A stretch of 64,000 nt of DNA from Rheinheimera sediminis (GCF_004005375.1 NZ_RZUF01000001.1:1-64000); one strand, 5' to 3'; positions 46,429 through 55,968 are shown, counted from the stretch's first letter. The notes: a model not told the origin generated them from the letters alone. Translations and numbers: made by a program.

Positions 46429-47137
46429 AAAAATGTTGAGCCACCTGAGCCTGAAATAATTCAGCACAGGCAATGGCGTCTGTCACCGCATGATGAGGTT
46501 GATAAGCAGGTAACTGGTAACGCTGCCGGCAATCAGCCAGTCGTAAAGATGGCTTGGCTTGGGCTGTCATACTTCGCCACCAGCCCTGTAAACCTGACTG
46601 AGTAAAACCCCGTTCTAACGCCAAAGTATCAATGATTGGAAAAATAACACCTTCACCTAAACGACTCATCACACCATGATACAAAAAAGCGCGCTCGATA
46701 GGCAGATGATGCACCAGCACCACTTTTCCTGCCAAAGCCTGCAATAGAGGCTCAATATAGAGTTCTAAATCAGCAGCCTGCGCTATAGCACTGTCGGTAA
46801 TGCCATGCACTATGACTGAACGTTCGTTAAGCTGTACTCTGGGTTTTACCAGATAACTTTGAGCTTTACTGCTGTGAATTCGATTCAACGTCAGCGGCAC
46901 CAGCCCTATGCTGACGATGCCATCACGCACAGGATCTAAGCCTGTGGTTTCAAAATCTAAAGCGACAAAACAGATATCTTGCAAAGCAGTATCAGCAGCT
47001 ACAGCTCCGGCCTGATAAAACGCCTTTAACCTGGCGTCTTTGGCTTTTAGCTCCAACTGCTGCATGGTGTTTTGCCAATTTTTGCTCAGCATCTGCAGTG
47101 GATCTGTTTTTAATTCCTGCTTCTTCAGATAAAACAT
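46394..47137 (-). CDS. DnaQ-type 3'-5' exonuclease (PolC epsilon-like)
   Basis: A 247-residue DEDD exonuclease. Exo I is A-L-D-F-E-T-T-G-L-D (about 59-68), Exo II lies around G-K-V-V-L-V-H-H-L-P-I-E-R-A-F, and Exo III is H-H-A-V-T-D-A-I-A-C (about 216-225), so all catalytic acids and the His are present. It is not the replicative DnaQ (no N-terminal catalytic start, extra leader of ~55 residues). It follows the DUF294 gene by 10 bases; the two are often found together beside acetate or other small-solute transporters. Confidence 0.88.
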   Translation of the reverse strand: MFYLKKQELKTDPLQMLSKNWQNTMQQLELKAKDARLKAFYQAGAVAADTALQDICFVALDFETTGLDPVRDGIVSIGLVPLTLNRIHSSKAQSYLVKPRVQLNERSVIVHGITDSAIAQAADLELYIEPLLQALAGKVVLVHHLPIERAFLYHGVMSRLGEGVIFPIIDTLALERGFTQSGLQGWWRSMTAQAKPSLRLADCRQRYQLPAYQPHHAVTDAIACAELFQAQVAQHFSVSTPVGKLWS

Positions 47138-47147
47138 AACACCTCTG

Positions 47148-49013
47148 TTACTGTCGCCCGCCAGGGTAACGAAACTTCAGAAACTTTTGCGCGAAGCTTA
47201 GAATTTGAAAGGCTTCTTTTAAGGTTTTACGTTCAAAGGCAGAGAGTTCTTCAGGTTTGACTTTGTTATCTGCCGATCTGCCCGCTTGTAAGGATTTGGC
47301 TTGCTGACGAATTCGTACCATAGCTATCACTTCCAGTGCATCAATCAAATCATCAGCCCTGCCCTTGGGTAAAATTCCGGCCGCTTTGACTGCCAATAAA
47401 CGCTCATAGGTATTGGTTGCAGCGCAGCCAATAGACAAAGCATGCACTCTGACCAAATCGGCCAATGGCGCTGTACCTCTGCGTTTAATATCCAGTGAGT
47501 TATTTTGCTGACCATCATTTTCCAGCACAAAATCTTTAAAGAAACCTAAAGGTGGCGTCCGGCTAATGGCGTTGCGCGCCATACAGGCTAAAAAATCCGC
47601 ATTGGCTTTGACCTGACGCCTGATTTGTTGATTCAGCTGTTCAGCCCAGTGCAACTCACCCCAGACCCCTTCTAAATCAAAAAATATAGCGCTGTTGAGC
47701 AATCGCTGCGCATCAGGTTTCTCAATCCAGTCGGTGAAATACTGCTGCCAGACTCGTAGCGGCTGTCGCCATTGGCTATTGGTGGCCATAATATCGCCAC
47801 TGCAATAGCTGTAACCACAAAGGGCCAGACCATCACAAACAAATTCAGCCAGCGCAGCAAAATAATCCTGATGCAACAGAGGGTCGTAGTCATTGTGCAG
47901 CACCAACGCGTTATCCTGATCCGTCACTATCAGTTGTTCATCCCGCGCCATAGAACCCAAGGCCAAAAAACAATAAGGCACAGGCGGTGGCCCCAGGTGC
48001 TGCTCTGCCAGCTCAAGCAAACGTTGCTTAAAACTACGGCCTGTCACCGCCATAGCAGCACCAATCATTCTGGAGTTGGCATCTTCATTCACCATGCGGA
48101 CAAAACAAGAGGCTAATTCAGTGCTCAGGCTTTGTAGCTCAGCTACAGTCTGCTGGCGGAAAATGCTACTGACAATGTACAGGCTGTTTTGCGATTCATA
48201 ACGGATCACATCAGCAATAGAGATGATACCAAGCACCTTGCCTTGGTCCAGTACGGGCAAATGGTGCACATTGTGCCGCAGCATCACTAACATGGCCTCA
48301 AATACAAACTGGTTTGATTCAATACACACCAGCTCTTTCGTCATGATAACGGAAACAGGCTGCTGATAATCCAAACCTGCTGCTATTAGTCTGTTACGTA
48401 GATCCCGATCAGTGACTATGCCGACCAGAGCAGCGTCTTTTGACTGGTCCGCCACAATCAGTAAAGAAGACACCGACTCTTGTTGCATCAATTGCGCTGC
48501 CTGCTGCACTGTGGCATCTGCGGCTAAAGTCACAGCAGCTCTGCCAATCAACTGGCGAACTTCTGAACTCATTAAATCATTGCTACTTTTGTCGGCAAGA
48601 ACCCCACTCTTTTTGCGTTGGGTATCACCTATTTCAACATAATCGGCAAAGACTTCATCGGATTGATACAGCAATTCAAAACAGGCCACAGGAATAAAGT
48701 AGATCAGGCTGTCTTCTATCGCTGTTGCAGGAAAAATAACAGTTTTATCGCGCAACAAACCTTGCTCAGCAAAAATGCCGCCTTCGCTAAGTCTGTTGTA
48801 CAACACGCCGTTGCGCCTGTAGGTTTCGACTGCACCGCTGCGAACCAGATGCAGAGCCTGTAACGGCTCACCAAAACGCAATATCGGCGTACCGGCTTTA
48901 AAATAACCAATATCTACCTGCAGTGCAGTCTGGTGCAACAAGTCATCCGGCAGCTCTTTAAAAGGGCTGTAGCGCTTTAAGAAATTCAGAATTTCTATTT
49001 GTTCTATCTGCAT
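47148..49013 (-). CDS. cyclic-nucleotide-binding/CBS/DUF294 nucleotidyltransferase-like protein
   Basis: A 621-residue cytoplasmic signalling protein. Domains: cNMP-binding-like (about 10-120, with G-T-P-I-L-R-F-G-E-P), a CBS pair (about 150-275, with I-V-T-D-R-D-L-R-N-R-L and I-S-I-A-D-V-I-R), a GlnD-like nucleotidyltransferase domain with L-G-S-M-A-R-D-E-Q and T-D-Q-D-N-A-L-V-L (about 350-370), and a helical DUF294 C-terminal domain. I use the ATG giving M-Q-I-E-Q-I-E-I-L, with AAGG seven bases before it, not the open frame 18 codons upstream. It likely senses energy state and modifies or regulates a partner; no target is known. Confidence 0.87.
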   Translation of the reverse strand: MQIEQIEILNFLKRYSPFKELPDDLLHQTALQVDIGYFKAGTPILRFGEPLQALHLVRSGAVETYRRNGVLYNRLSEGGIFAEQGLLRDKTVIFPATAIEDSLIYFIPVACFELLYQSDEVFADYVEIGDTQRKKSGVLADKSSNDLMSSEVRQLIGRAAVTLAADATVQQAAQLMQQESVSSLLIVADQSKDAALVGIVTDRDLRNRLIAAGLDYQQPVSVIMTKELVCIESNQFVFEAMLVMLRHNVHHLPVLDQGKVLGIISIADVIRYESQNSLYIVSSIFRQQTVAELQSLSTELASCFVRMVNEDANSRMIGAAMAVTGRSFKQRLLELAEQHLGPPPVPYCFLALGSMARDEQLIVTDQDNALVLHNDYDPLLHQDYFAALAEFVCDGLALCGYSYCSGDIMATNSQWRQPLRVWQQYFTDWIEKPDAQRLLNSAIFFDLEGVWGELHWAEQLNQQIRRQVKANADFLACMARNAISRTPPLGFFKDFVLENDGQQNNSLDIKRRGTAPLADLVRVHALSIGCAATNTYERLLAVKAAGILPKGRADDLIDALEVIAMVRIRQQAKSLQAGRSADNKVKPEELSAFERKTLKEAFQILSFAQKFLKFRYPGGRQ

Positions 49014-49074
49014 TCGCTTGCCTTCTCCATGAAAGCAGGAGGAGTGATATCCTCCCACTTTGATCATCCTGCGG

Positions 49075-50703
49075 TTAACTACGAGGCTCTGATCTCAGCC
49101 CTATCACAACAGACACACAAGAGGCTAATAACACCAAAGCAAAAGGAAAGCCTGTAGAGACAGCCATGGCTTGTAATGCCACTAAGCCACCGCCCAGCAC
49201 CAGCGCTATAGCAACCAAGCCTTCGAAGGTGCACCAAAATACCCGCTGCGCCACAGGTACATTCACTTTACCTCCAGCCGCTATGGTATCGATCACCAGT
49301 GAGCCTGAATCAGAGGAGGTAACAAAAAACACCACCACCAGCACTATGGCAATAAAGGACGTGATATTGGCCAGTGGTAAAGCCTGCAGCATTTGAAATA
49401 ACTGCAGTGGCAATTCGGCAGAGACCGCGGCCTGATAACTATCCTGCACTAATTGATGAATAGCAGTAGAACCAAAGACTGTCATCCACAATACACAAGC
49501 GAAAGAAGGCACCAGCAGTACTGAAATTAAAAACTCACGCACAGTACGGCCTCTGGATACACGAGCGATAAACATGCCGACAAAAGGCGACCAACTGATC
49601 CACCAGGCCCAGTAAAAAGCCGTCCAGCCTTGCAAGAAGTTGGTATCTTCACGGCCGACAGGATTGGCTAGCGCAGGCAAATACTGCAAGTAAGCCCCAA
49701 GGTTATCCAACACGCCAGTTAAAATCACCAGCGTTGGCCCAAGCACTATCACAGCTAACAACAATAGTGCCGCCAGAGCCATATTGATTTCAGATAACCG
49801 TTTTACGCCAGCATCCAAACCTGCAACTACTGAAACCAAAGCAATCAGCGTAATGACCACCACTAATACGATTTGGGTTGTCTGACCTTCAGGCACACCA
49901 AACAACAAATGCAAACCTGCGGCGGCCTGAGCAGACCCCAACCCAAGCGACGTAGCCAAACCAAATAAAGTGGCAAATACAGCGAGAATATCAATGCAAT
50001 GGCCCGGCCAGCCCCAGACTCGCTCTCCTAACAGGGGGTAAAACACCGAGCGTATCGTCAGCGGCAAACCTTTGTTAAAGGAAAACAGCGCCAAGCCCAG
50101 CGCTAAAATGGCGTAAATGGCCCAGGGATGCAGCGCCCAATGGTAAATAGTCGCTGCCATGCCCAAACGTGCAGCTTCGATAGGATCGCCGACAGCACCA
50201 GCAAGGGGCGCCCAGTCAGTACGACTACCGTTTTCCAGTGCTGGCCCACTTAAAGCGCTGCTGAAATGGGATAAAGGTTCTGACACGCCATAAAACATCA
50301 GGCCTATGCCCATACCGGCGGCAAATAACATCGAAAACCAGCCCAAATAACTGTAATCGGGTGTGGCCTCTGTGCCGCCCAGACGCACTTTACCCAGTGG
50401 CGATACAATCAGCGCCAGGCAAAGCAGCACAAAAATATTGGCGACACTGATAAAAAACCAGTCCAGATTGCTGGTCAACCAGCCACGCATAGCTGAAAAC
50501 ACTGGGGCAGTCTGGTTCTGGAATAACAAAGTAATAATGACAAAAGCCACAATACTCAGGCCTGAGATCAAAAATACTCTGTTATGAATATCCAGACCAA
50601 AAGGGCCAAGTTTCACCAGTATATTGTCTTGCCCGACCTGATAGTCGGTGTCGATAGCATTGACCCTGCCATCGGGGATCATCGGATCTTTTTGTTCGTT
50701 CAT
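49075..50703 (-). CDS. BCCT-family betaine/carnitine/choline transporter
   Basis: A 542-residue carrier with 12 membrane segments. The BCCT signatures M-G-I-G-L-M-F-Y-G-V-S-E-P (about 141-153) and W-T-A-F-Y-W-A-W-W-I-S-W-S-P-F-V-G-M-F (about 354-372) are clear. The Trp-rich box supports a quaternary-amine or similar substrate, but the sequence does not say which. A long C-terminal regulatory tail is absent, so osmotic gating like BetP is unlikely. It is downstream of a porin and upstream of the DUF294 gene. Confidence 0.92.
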   Translation of the reverse strand: MNEQKDPMIPDGRVNAIDTDYQVGQDNILVKLGPFGLDIHNRVFLISGLSIVAFVIITLLFQNQTAPVFSAMRGWLTSNLDWFFISVANIFVLLCLALIVSPLGKVRLGGTEATPDYSYLGWFSMLFAAGMGIGLMFYGVSEPLSHFSSALSGPALENGSRTDWAPLAGAVGDPIEAARLGMAATIYHWALHPWAIYAILALGLALFSFNKGLPLTIRSVFYPLLGERVWGWPGHCIDILAVFATLFGLATSLGLGSAQAAAGLHLLFGVPEGQTTQIVLVVVITLIALVSVVAGLDAGVKRLSEINMALAALLLLAVIVLGPTLVILTGVLDNLGAYLQYLPALANPVGREDTNFLQGWTAFYWAWWISWSPFVGMFIARVSRGRTVREFLISVLLVPSFACVLWMTVFGSTAIHQLVQDSYQAAVSAELPLQLFQMLQALPLANITSFIAIVLVVVFFVTSSDSGSLVIDTIAAGGKVNVPVAQRVFWCTFEGLVAIALVLGGGLVALQAMAVSTGFPFALVLLASCVSVVIGLRSEPRS

Positions 50704-50802
50704 TCTGTACCTGCTGTAGTTTTAATGTGCGCCTGCACCGCTCCCCTTTTGAGTGAGCAGTTAGTGCGGATCACGCGGTTAAAATGTCAGGAAAAAGACC
50801 GG

Positions 50803-52092
50803 CTAAAAGTAATAGCCAATGTTGATGTTAAAACGTTGTTCCTCGTCGCTACTGTTTCCGGCCATACTGCCACCGACAAAAGGCTGGTTACGGGCGTGCG
50901 CGTAATCCACATAGGTAAAAAGTGAACCTGCAGCAATAGAGAAGCCTGTGACATTCATCAAAGTGCTGCGACTTTGATCGGATTTGTCATACACCAAACT
51001 GTAGTTGTTATAAAACTGCAAATCTGTGATAGGGCCCCACTGCACTGGTAAGTCATAGGCCAGGTTGACTGTGGCTGATTTTGCTTCGGCTGCTATCGAG
51101 TCATAAAAACCATAAGCCCCAACAGCGACGCGCTCTATGTCATCCAAATCATAATGGTACTGGCTATGTTGCAGTTGTAGCTGCCAGCGCTGATAACGGC
51201 TGTTCAGATGCAAGGCAAAAGCCTGATAATCGCCAGCATTGCGAGCACCATGGTGCAACTTGCCGGAAAGCACAGAAAAACCAAGTTCGGTATTTAACTG
51301 GCCTTGCGCTACGTGATAACCAAAACGGCTGGCAAAGGTATTGGTTTCAGCCAAGGCCTGAACAGGTTCGCCATAAATATCTTCGGTCGCACCGCGAGCG
51401 CCGACTATATCGTAGGAATAGCGGTCGGTTTTATCACCAACATAACCATCTATGCCACCGAGTTCATCGTTTTTGAAAAAGCCGATATCCAACTGCCACT
51501 GATCAGAACTCAGCCGTTTAAACAGCAAACCCAAATCGTGGTCATCTTCTAAACCCAAGTAATAATTACTGCTGAAAAAGTAGTTATTTGAGTTGTAAGG
51601 CCAATTGCCAAAAGGCACCTGAGTGATCCCCAACTGGGCTTGCCACAGCTCATCCAACTGATAAGCCACATAAGCTTTTTTTACGGCAGTCATGTAATCA
51701 AAAAAACGAATTTCGGCATTTAAGCTGACATCCCCTACAGTGCCGCGAAAATCTAACCGAAGCAGGTCGAAGTCAAAATCGCCACCGCGGTTTTTATTGC
51801 CTTCATCATAGGAGGTATGGCTGAAATTTGTCCGCACTGCACCACCAACCTCGATGCCGTCTGCCGGTTTTTCATCTACATTTTTTTCAACTGCAACTGG
51901 TGCAGCATTTTGCTGATTTTCCGCTGCAGTTTGTTGTTTAGCTTGCTCTGCTAAACGGCTTTCCAAAGCCTCAACCTGAAGTTTAAGTTGCTGTAGCTGT
52001 GTCGCTAAGTCCTGCTGAGCATCCGTTGCTGCATAAACAATAGAAGGACAGGCCGCTGCGATAGACAGAGCCAGAAGTGTGGGCTTGACCAT
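50803..52092 (-). CDS. outer-membrane porin, phosphate/carbohydrate-selective-like
   Basis: A 429-residue barrel protein. The chosen ATG gives M-V-K-P-T-L-L-A-L with a signal peptide ending V-Y-A-A; AAGG lies seven bases upstream. A short coiled coil (Q-Q-D-L-A-T-Q-L-Q-Q-L-K-L-Q-V-E-A-L-E, about 26-45) would trimerise in the periplasm, and strands with alternating hydrophobic residues run to the terminal aromatic Phe (N-I-G-Y-Y-F). It heads the transporter operon and probably lets the BCCT substrate through the outer membrane. Confidence 0.8.
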   Translation of the reverse strand: MVKPTLLALSIAAACPSIVYAATDAQQDLATQLQQLKLQVEALESRLAEQAKQQTAAENQQNAAPVAVEKNVDEKPADGIEVGGAVRTNFSHTSYDEGNKNRGGDFDFDLLRLDFRGTVGDVSLNAEIRFFDYMTAVKKAYVAYQLDELWQAQLGITQVPFGNWPYNSNNYFFSSNYYLGLEDDHDLGLLFKRLSSDQWQLDIGFFKNDELGGIDGYVGDKTDRYSYDIVGARGATEDIYGEPVQALAETNTFASRFGYHVAQGQLNTELGFSVLSGKLHHGARNAGDYQAFALHLNSRYQRWQLQLQHSQYHYDLDDIERVAVGAYGFYDSIAAEAKSATVNLAYDLPVQWGPITDLQFYNNYSLVYDKSDQSRSTLMNVTGFSIAAGSLFTYVDYAHARNQPFVGGSMAGNSSDEEQRFNINIGYYF

Positions 52093-52320
52093 TGAATAAC
52101 CTTTGGTAAGTAGTGAGAAGAAATACCCAAGTACAGAAACAGCTGAGTCAACAACGCTGTTATTGTTTGCTTTAAACAAACATTACTTTGGGCATAGAAC
52201 GCTTTTATAGGGTAACGCAACACCAAGCTCAGGCCAAATTTCAAGCGGAAAAACGGGATAAATGGGGAGCTCAGCAGGATAGATGGCTAATTAGAGGATT
52301 ATTATTTATGTTAATTGACT

Positions 52321-52346
52321 ACTGAATTCAAAAAATTCAGTTTTTT
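52321..52346 (+). terminator. orphan intrinsic terminator-like hairpin
   Basis: ACTGAATT and AATTCAGT with a five-base loop, then six T on the plus strand. No annotated plus-strand gene ends here. It could end a small RNA or be an operator for the porin promoter. Confidence 0.35.
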
Positions 52347-52521
52347 CGATACTGTTCACAGAATATGAACCTGGCAACATAAACTGTAAAGTGGGCATTA
52401 TTAACTCTGACTGACCAGCTAGAGCTGTATCGAAACACCAAGGCAAATGGCAGGTTTTAACAACAGCTGTGATGGCAGAGGTTCAAGCGCTTGGGTAGCC
52501 ACAGAATTTAGATCAGCAGCT

Positions 52522-52541
52522 GGCTCTGACTAGTCAGAGCC
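52522..52541. terminator. palindrome after the CoA-transferase gene
   Basis: GGCTCTGACTAGTCAGAGCC, a perfect 20-base palindrome 17 bases beyond the stop of the minus-strand gene. It lacks a T run, so it is at best a weak terminator. Confidence 0.35.
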
Positions 52542-52557
52542 TTGCCACTAAAGCCTG

Positions 52558-53835
52558 TTACACCAGCAACCCCCAATCGTCATAAGCCTCTTTAGCCAGT
52601 TGTTCCCGAAATTGTGGAGCTGCTATCTCAATTAACGCTCTGGCTCTTTCGGTCAAACTACGCGCCCGCAAATTAGCCACACCAAACTCTGTAACCACAT
52701 AGTGCACATGAGCCCGGGTGGTGACCACACCAGCACCAGGCGCCAATAAAGAACTGATTCTGGATACTGTGCCGCCAGCTGCTGTGGCTGGTAAAGCAAT
52801 CACAGAACGCCCGCCTTCAGACAAAGCTGCACCACGGACAAAATCCATTTGGCCACCTACACCGGAATAAATACGGGTTCCCAATGAATCCGCACACACC
52901 TGACCGGACAAATCTACCTGCAAAGCGCTATTGATCGCCATCACCTGCGGGTTCTGCCGGATCACAGCAGTGTCATTGGTGTAAGCCACATCTAAAAACA
53001 CCACTTCAGGGTTGTCATCCACAAAGTCATACAAGGCCTGACTGCCCATCGCAAAAGTAGTGACTATTTTGCCCGGATGTTTTTTCTTATTTCGGTTGGT
53101 AAACACACCTTTTTCCAGCAAAGGCAAAACACCATCAGAAAACATTTCGGTATGAATACCTAAATGTTGCCTGTCGCCAAGGCAAGCTAAAGTGGCATCA
53201 GGAATAGCCCCTATACCCATTTGCAGGCAATCGCCATCGCGCACCAGGCTGGCGACATGACGGCCTATCTGAGCTGTCACAGGATCAACAACAGCAGGTA
53301 AATGCAAAGGAATCGGACTCTCGAGTTCTACATAAGCCGCAAAATCTTTCAGATGCACAAAAGAATCGCCATGAGTACGGGGCATATTCGGATTGATCTG
53401 CGCTATGATTTTTTTCGCAGACTGCAAAGCCGCTCTGGTGGCTTCCACTGAAATACCAAGGCTACACAAGCCATGTTTATCCGGCGGCGATACCTGAATA
53501 ATAGCGGTATCGAGCTTTTGCTCCCCGCTGCGGAATAATTTAGGGATCTCAGATAAAAAAGCTGGTACATAATCCGCCAGACCAGTGTTCACTGCAGGAC
53601 GACTAGGTCTGCCGACAAAAAACACCCGTTGGCGTAAATGACCTTTGAGCTCAGGAGCACACAAAGCTTCGCTGTGTTCTGTATGCAGGCTAAGTAAGGT
53701 CAGATTGTGTTTGTCCAACGCAACACGGGCAAGGCCATTGAGCATGGCGTAGGGAGTGGCCGCCATCGAATGACACCAGATAATTTCATCATTTTGGATT
53801 AACGAAAGTGCTTGTTCGGCCGAATAACAACGCAT
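52558..53835 (-). CDS. acetyl-CoA hydrolase/4-hydroxybutyrate-type CoA-transferase
   Basis: A 425-residue single-chain CoA-transferase of the Cat1/Cat2 class. V-S-P-P-D-K-H-G-L-C-S-L-G (about 113-125), Q-M-G-I-G-A-I-P-D-A (about 205-214), H-T-E-M-F-S-D-G (about 227-234, catalytic Glu) and Y-S-G-V-G-G-Q-M-D-F (about 323-332) are family motifs. It moves CoA between acetyl-CoA and a small carboxylic acid. The acid is unknown; a nearby thiolase suggests beta-keto or short-chain acids. Confidence 0.85.
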   Translation of the reverse strand: MRCYSAEQALSLIQNDEIIWCHSMAATPYAMLNGLARVALDKHNLTLLSLHTEHSEALCAPELKGHLRQRVFFVGRPSRPAVNTGLADYVPAFLSEIPKLFRSGEQKLDTAIIQVSPPDKHGLCSLGISVEATRAALQSAKKIIAQINPNMPRTHGDSFVHLKDFAAYVELESPIPLHLPAVVDPVTAQIGRHVASLVRDGDCLQMGIGAIPDATLACLGDRQHLGIHTEMFSDGVLPLLEKGVFTNRNKKKHPGKIVTTFAMGSQALYDFVDDNPEVVFLDVAYTNDTAVIRQNPQVMAINSALQVDLSGQVCADSLGTRIYSGVGGQMDFVRGAALSEGGRSVIALPATAAGGTVSRISSLLAPGAGVVTTRAHVHYVVTEFGVANLRARSLTERARALIEIAAPQFREQLAKEAYDDWGLLV

Positions 53836-54036
53836 AAAAGTCCTGAGTTATCAATGAAGGATGACTGCAGTCTAGTTGGTTTTTATCAGACAAATACTGA
53901 TAAGGATCAACAGATGCTCTGTTCTGGTTGTTTTTCTAATACATAAATGTTTACAAACTTTTTTAAAACAACAATTTACACCTTAACATCAATCAATTTA
54001 CACTTCGCCCGCAAAAAAAACACACAAGGAATTGTA

Positions 54037-54639
54037 ATGAGAAACATATGTAAGTTATTGATGGCACTACCTTTACTTTCTGTTGCTCCTTTGGCTTTAG
54101 CTGAAACAACAGGCTTTGCTGTTATTGCGGATCTGGGTTCTGCCCGCCAGTCTGCCGAAGGAGATGCAGGCAATGCAGCTTCAGCTTCTTTAGGCCTGAG
54201 CTACCAATTCAGCCCTAACTGGTCTGCCAGCCTGAGCTACATCGACTATGGTAATGCTGATGTTTTTAAATTTTCTGACAGCTTCGGTGATGATATTATT
54301 TACCACGCCACTCTATCAGCAGACAGCTCCGGACTGGGTTTGCATGCTCAGTATATGACAGACTCTGTGGCAGGACACTGGTCTTTTGGCGGCCGGGCCG
54401 GAGTGGTTCGCTGGGATACAGATATTAAATTAGCCATTGAACAAACCGGAGCAGGCGGAACTGTGGCTTCTGATTCTGGCATTGCGTTCTCTGCCGGCTT
54501 AGTCGCTGCTTATAGCATCACAGAACAACTGGATATCACGCTTAGCGCTGACTTTATGCGATACAGCATAGAAATCGAAGACGAAAAAGGTGATATGGAC
54601 AATAGCCGTTTGGCTCTGGGTCTGAAATACCAGTTCTGA
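54037..54639 (+). CDS. small outer-membrane beta-barrel protein
   Basis: A 200-residue barrel. The ATG giving M-R-N-I-C-K-L-L-M has AAGGA six bases upstream; 30 earlier in-frame codons lack a site. Signal peptide about 1-22 (L-A-L-A-E). Eight likely strands follow (S-A-S-L-G-L-S-Y-Q-F, W-S-A-S-L-S-Y-I-D-Y, W-S-F-G-G-R-A-G-V-V), ending L-A-L-G-L-K-Y-Q-F with a terminal Phe for barrel assembly. It resembles OmpA/OmpW-like eight-stranded proteins. Function unknown. Confidence 0.78.
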   Translation: MRNICKLLMALPLLSVAPLALAETTGFAVIADLGSARQSAEGDAGNAASASLGLSYQFSPNWSASLSYIDYGNADVFKFSDSFGDDIIYHATLSADSSGLGLHAQYMTDSVAGHWSFGGRAGVVRWDTDIKLAIEQTGAGGTVASDSGIAFSAGLVAAYSITEQLDITLSADFMRYSIEIEDEKGDMDNSRLALGLKYQF

Positions 54640-54651
54640 TAAGTCCCCTGG

Positions 54652-54710
54652 AACCCCGGTTCAGACTTTTGAGTCCCTTTGCGGACAAAAACTAAACCGG
54701 GTTTTCTTTT
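54652..54710 (+). terminator. terminator after the outer-membrane protein gene
   Basis: AACCCCGGTT and AAACCGGGTT enclose a smaller GACT/AGTC hairpin and are followed by TTCTTTTC. The long loop makes it less certain than a simple stem. Confidence 0.5.
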
Positions 54711-54711
54711 C

Positions 54712-55899
54712 TCAGAGTCGTTCAATCAATAAAGCAATGCCCTGCCCGCCTCCGATACACATGGTGATCAAGCCATAACGCCCTGCCGTTCTTTGTAATT
54801 CAGCCAAAGCTTTTACCACTAAAATAGACCCAGTCGCTCCAACTGGATGCCCAAGTGCTATAGCGCCGCCGTTTGGATTTACTTTACTGCAGTCAAACCC
54901 CAAAGTTTGACTGACTGCCATCGCCTGTGAAGCAAAAGCTTCGTTGGATTCAATCACGTCTATCTGTTGCAGCGAAAGGCCGGTCTGACTCAATAACTTT
55001 TGCACTGCGGGTATAGGCCCAAGCCCCATCAGCGCGGGTTCCACACCAGCAAAACTATAACCTATTAAACGGGCTGCGGCTTTTACACCAAGACGATTGG
55101 CTTCACTGACGCTGGTTAACACCAAAGCAGCCGCACCATCATTTAAACCAGAGGCATTACCAGCTGTGACCAGACCGTCTTTTTTAAATACAGCGTTGAG
55201 GCGACTTAAACTCTCTTCTGTGGTATCCGGCCTGATATGTTCATCTTGTGTGACCCACAATTCGTTCTGACGGGATTGAAGCACTACAGGTGCAATTTGT
55301 TCGTCGAAATAGCCTTGCTGCTTCGCATAAGCTGCACGGCGCTGACTTTCGCAGGCATAAGCGTCCAGCTCACTACGGCTAAAGCCGTATTGAGTCGCAA
55401 TAGTTTCAGCAGTCATCCCCATATGACCCGAGCCAAAAGGGTCGGACAAAATCCCCAGGGTTAAATCTGTCACTGCAGCATGACCAAGGCGTAAACCTCT
55501 GCGCACCGCAGGTAGCAAATAAGCACCATTGCTCATACTTTCAGCGCCACCAGCCAAAGCAATCTGGCTTTGCCCTAGTTGGATCAACTGGGCAGCAGAA
55601 ATCACGGCTTGCAAGGCAGAGCCACATAATCTGTTGACATTAAATGCAGCACTGGTCACAGGCAAGCCCGAGCTCAGCGCTATATGACGGGCTAAATAGG
55701 CATCTGCAGTTGCTGTAGTAATAATATGACCAAAAACCGCATGGTCGATTTGCTCTGCGGCCACACCACTGCGACTGATGGCGGCTTTAGCGGCCACAGT
55801 GCCTAACTCTGCAGGACTTAGCGAGGACAAAGCGCCGGCAAAACTGCCAATAGCAGTTCGGGCCGCCGCCAAAATCACAACTTCCGATAACTGCATCAT
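54712..55899 (-). CDS. acetyl-CoA C-acetyltransferase (thiolase)
   Basis: A 395-residue thiolase. The nucleophilic cysteine is in N-V-N-R-L-C-G-S-A-L-Q-A (Cys near 91), N-P-N-G-G-A-I-A-L-G-H-P-V-G-A-T-G (about 342-358) carries the His, and C-I-G-G-G-Q-G-I-A (about 381-389) the second Cys. Length and motifs fit biosynthetic/acetoacetyl-CoA thiolase. Two adjacent ATGs precede the frame; the second has the better spacing to GAGG. It may work with the CoA-transferase 0.9 kb away. Confidence 0.92.
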   Translation of the reverse strand: MMQLSEVVILAAARTAIGSFAGALSSLSPAELGTVAAKAAISRSGVAAEQIDHAVFGHIITTATADAYLARHIALSSGLPVTSAAFNVNRLCGSALQAVISAAQLIQLGQSQIALAGGAESMSNGAYLLPAVRRGLRLGHAAVTDLTLGILSDPFGSGHMGMTAETIATQYGFSRSELDAYACESQRRAAYAKQQGYFDEQIAPVVLQSRQNELWVTQDEHIRPDTTEESLSRLNAVFKKDGLVTAGNASGLNDGAAALVLTSVSEANRLGVKAAARLIGYSFAGVEPALMGLGPIPAVQKLLSQTGLSLQQIDVIESNEAFASQAMAVSQTLGFDCSKVNPNGGAIALGHPVGATGSILVVKALAELQRTAGRYGLITMCIGGGQGIALLIERL

Positions 55900-55968
55900 T
55901 TACCTCACGGAATTCAAAGGCCGAACAATACAGCAGAGTACCCTGCATTCGCAGTGATCACCAGCCTG

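Larger units (their letters stand above)
52093..52557. other. intergenic region upstream of the porin operon
   Basis: 465 bases without a gene. It should hold the porin promoter on the minus strand. Two structures are visible: a hairpin with a T tail on the plus strand at 52321-52346 and a 20-base palindrome at 52522-52541 just after the CoA-transferase gene. Otherwise AT-rich and unremarkable. Confidence 0.5.

Noticed and set aside
47772..48116. 114-codon plus-strand frame inside the DUF294 gene
   Set aside because: Antisense shadow; the DUF294 motifs on the other strand are clear.
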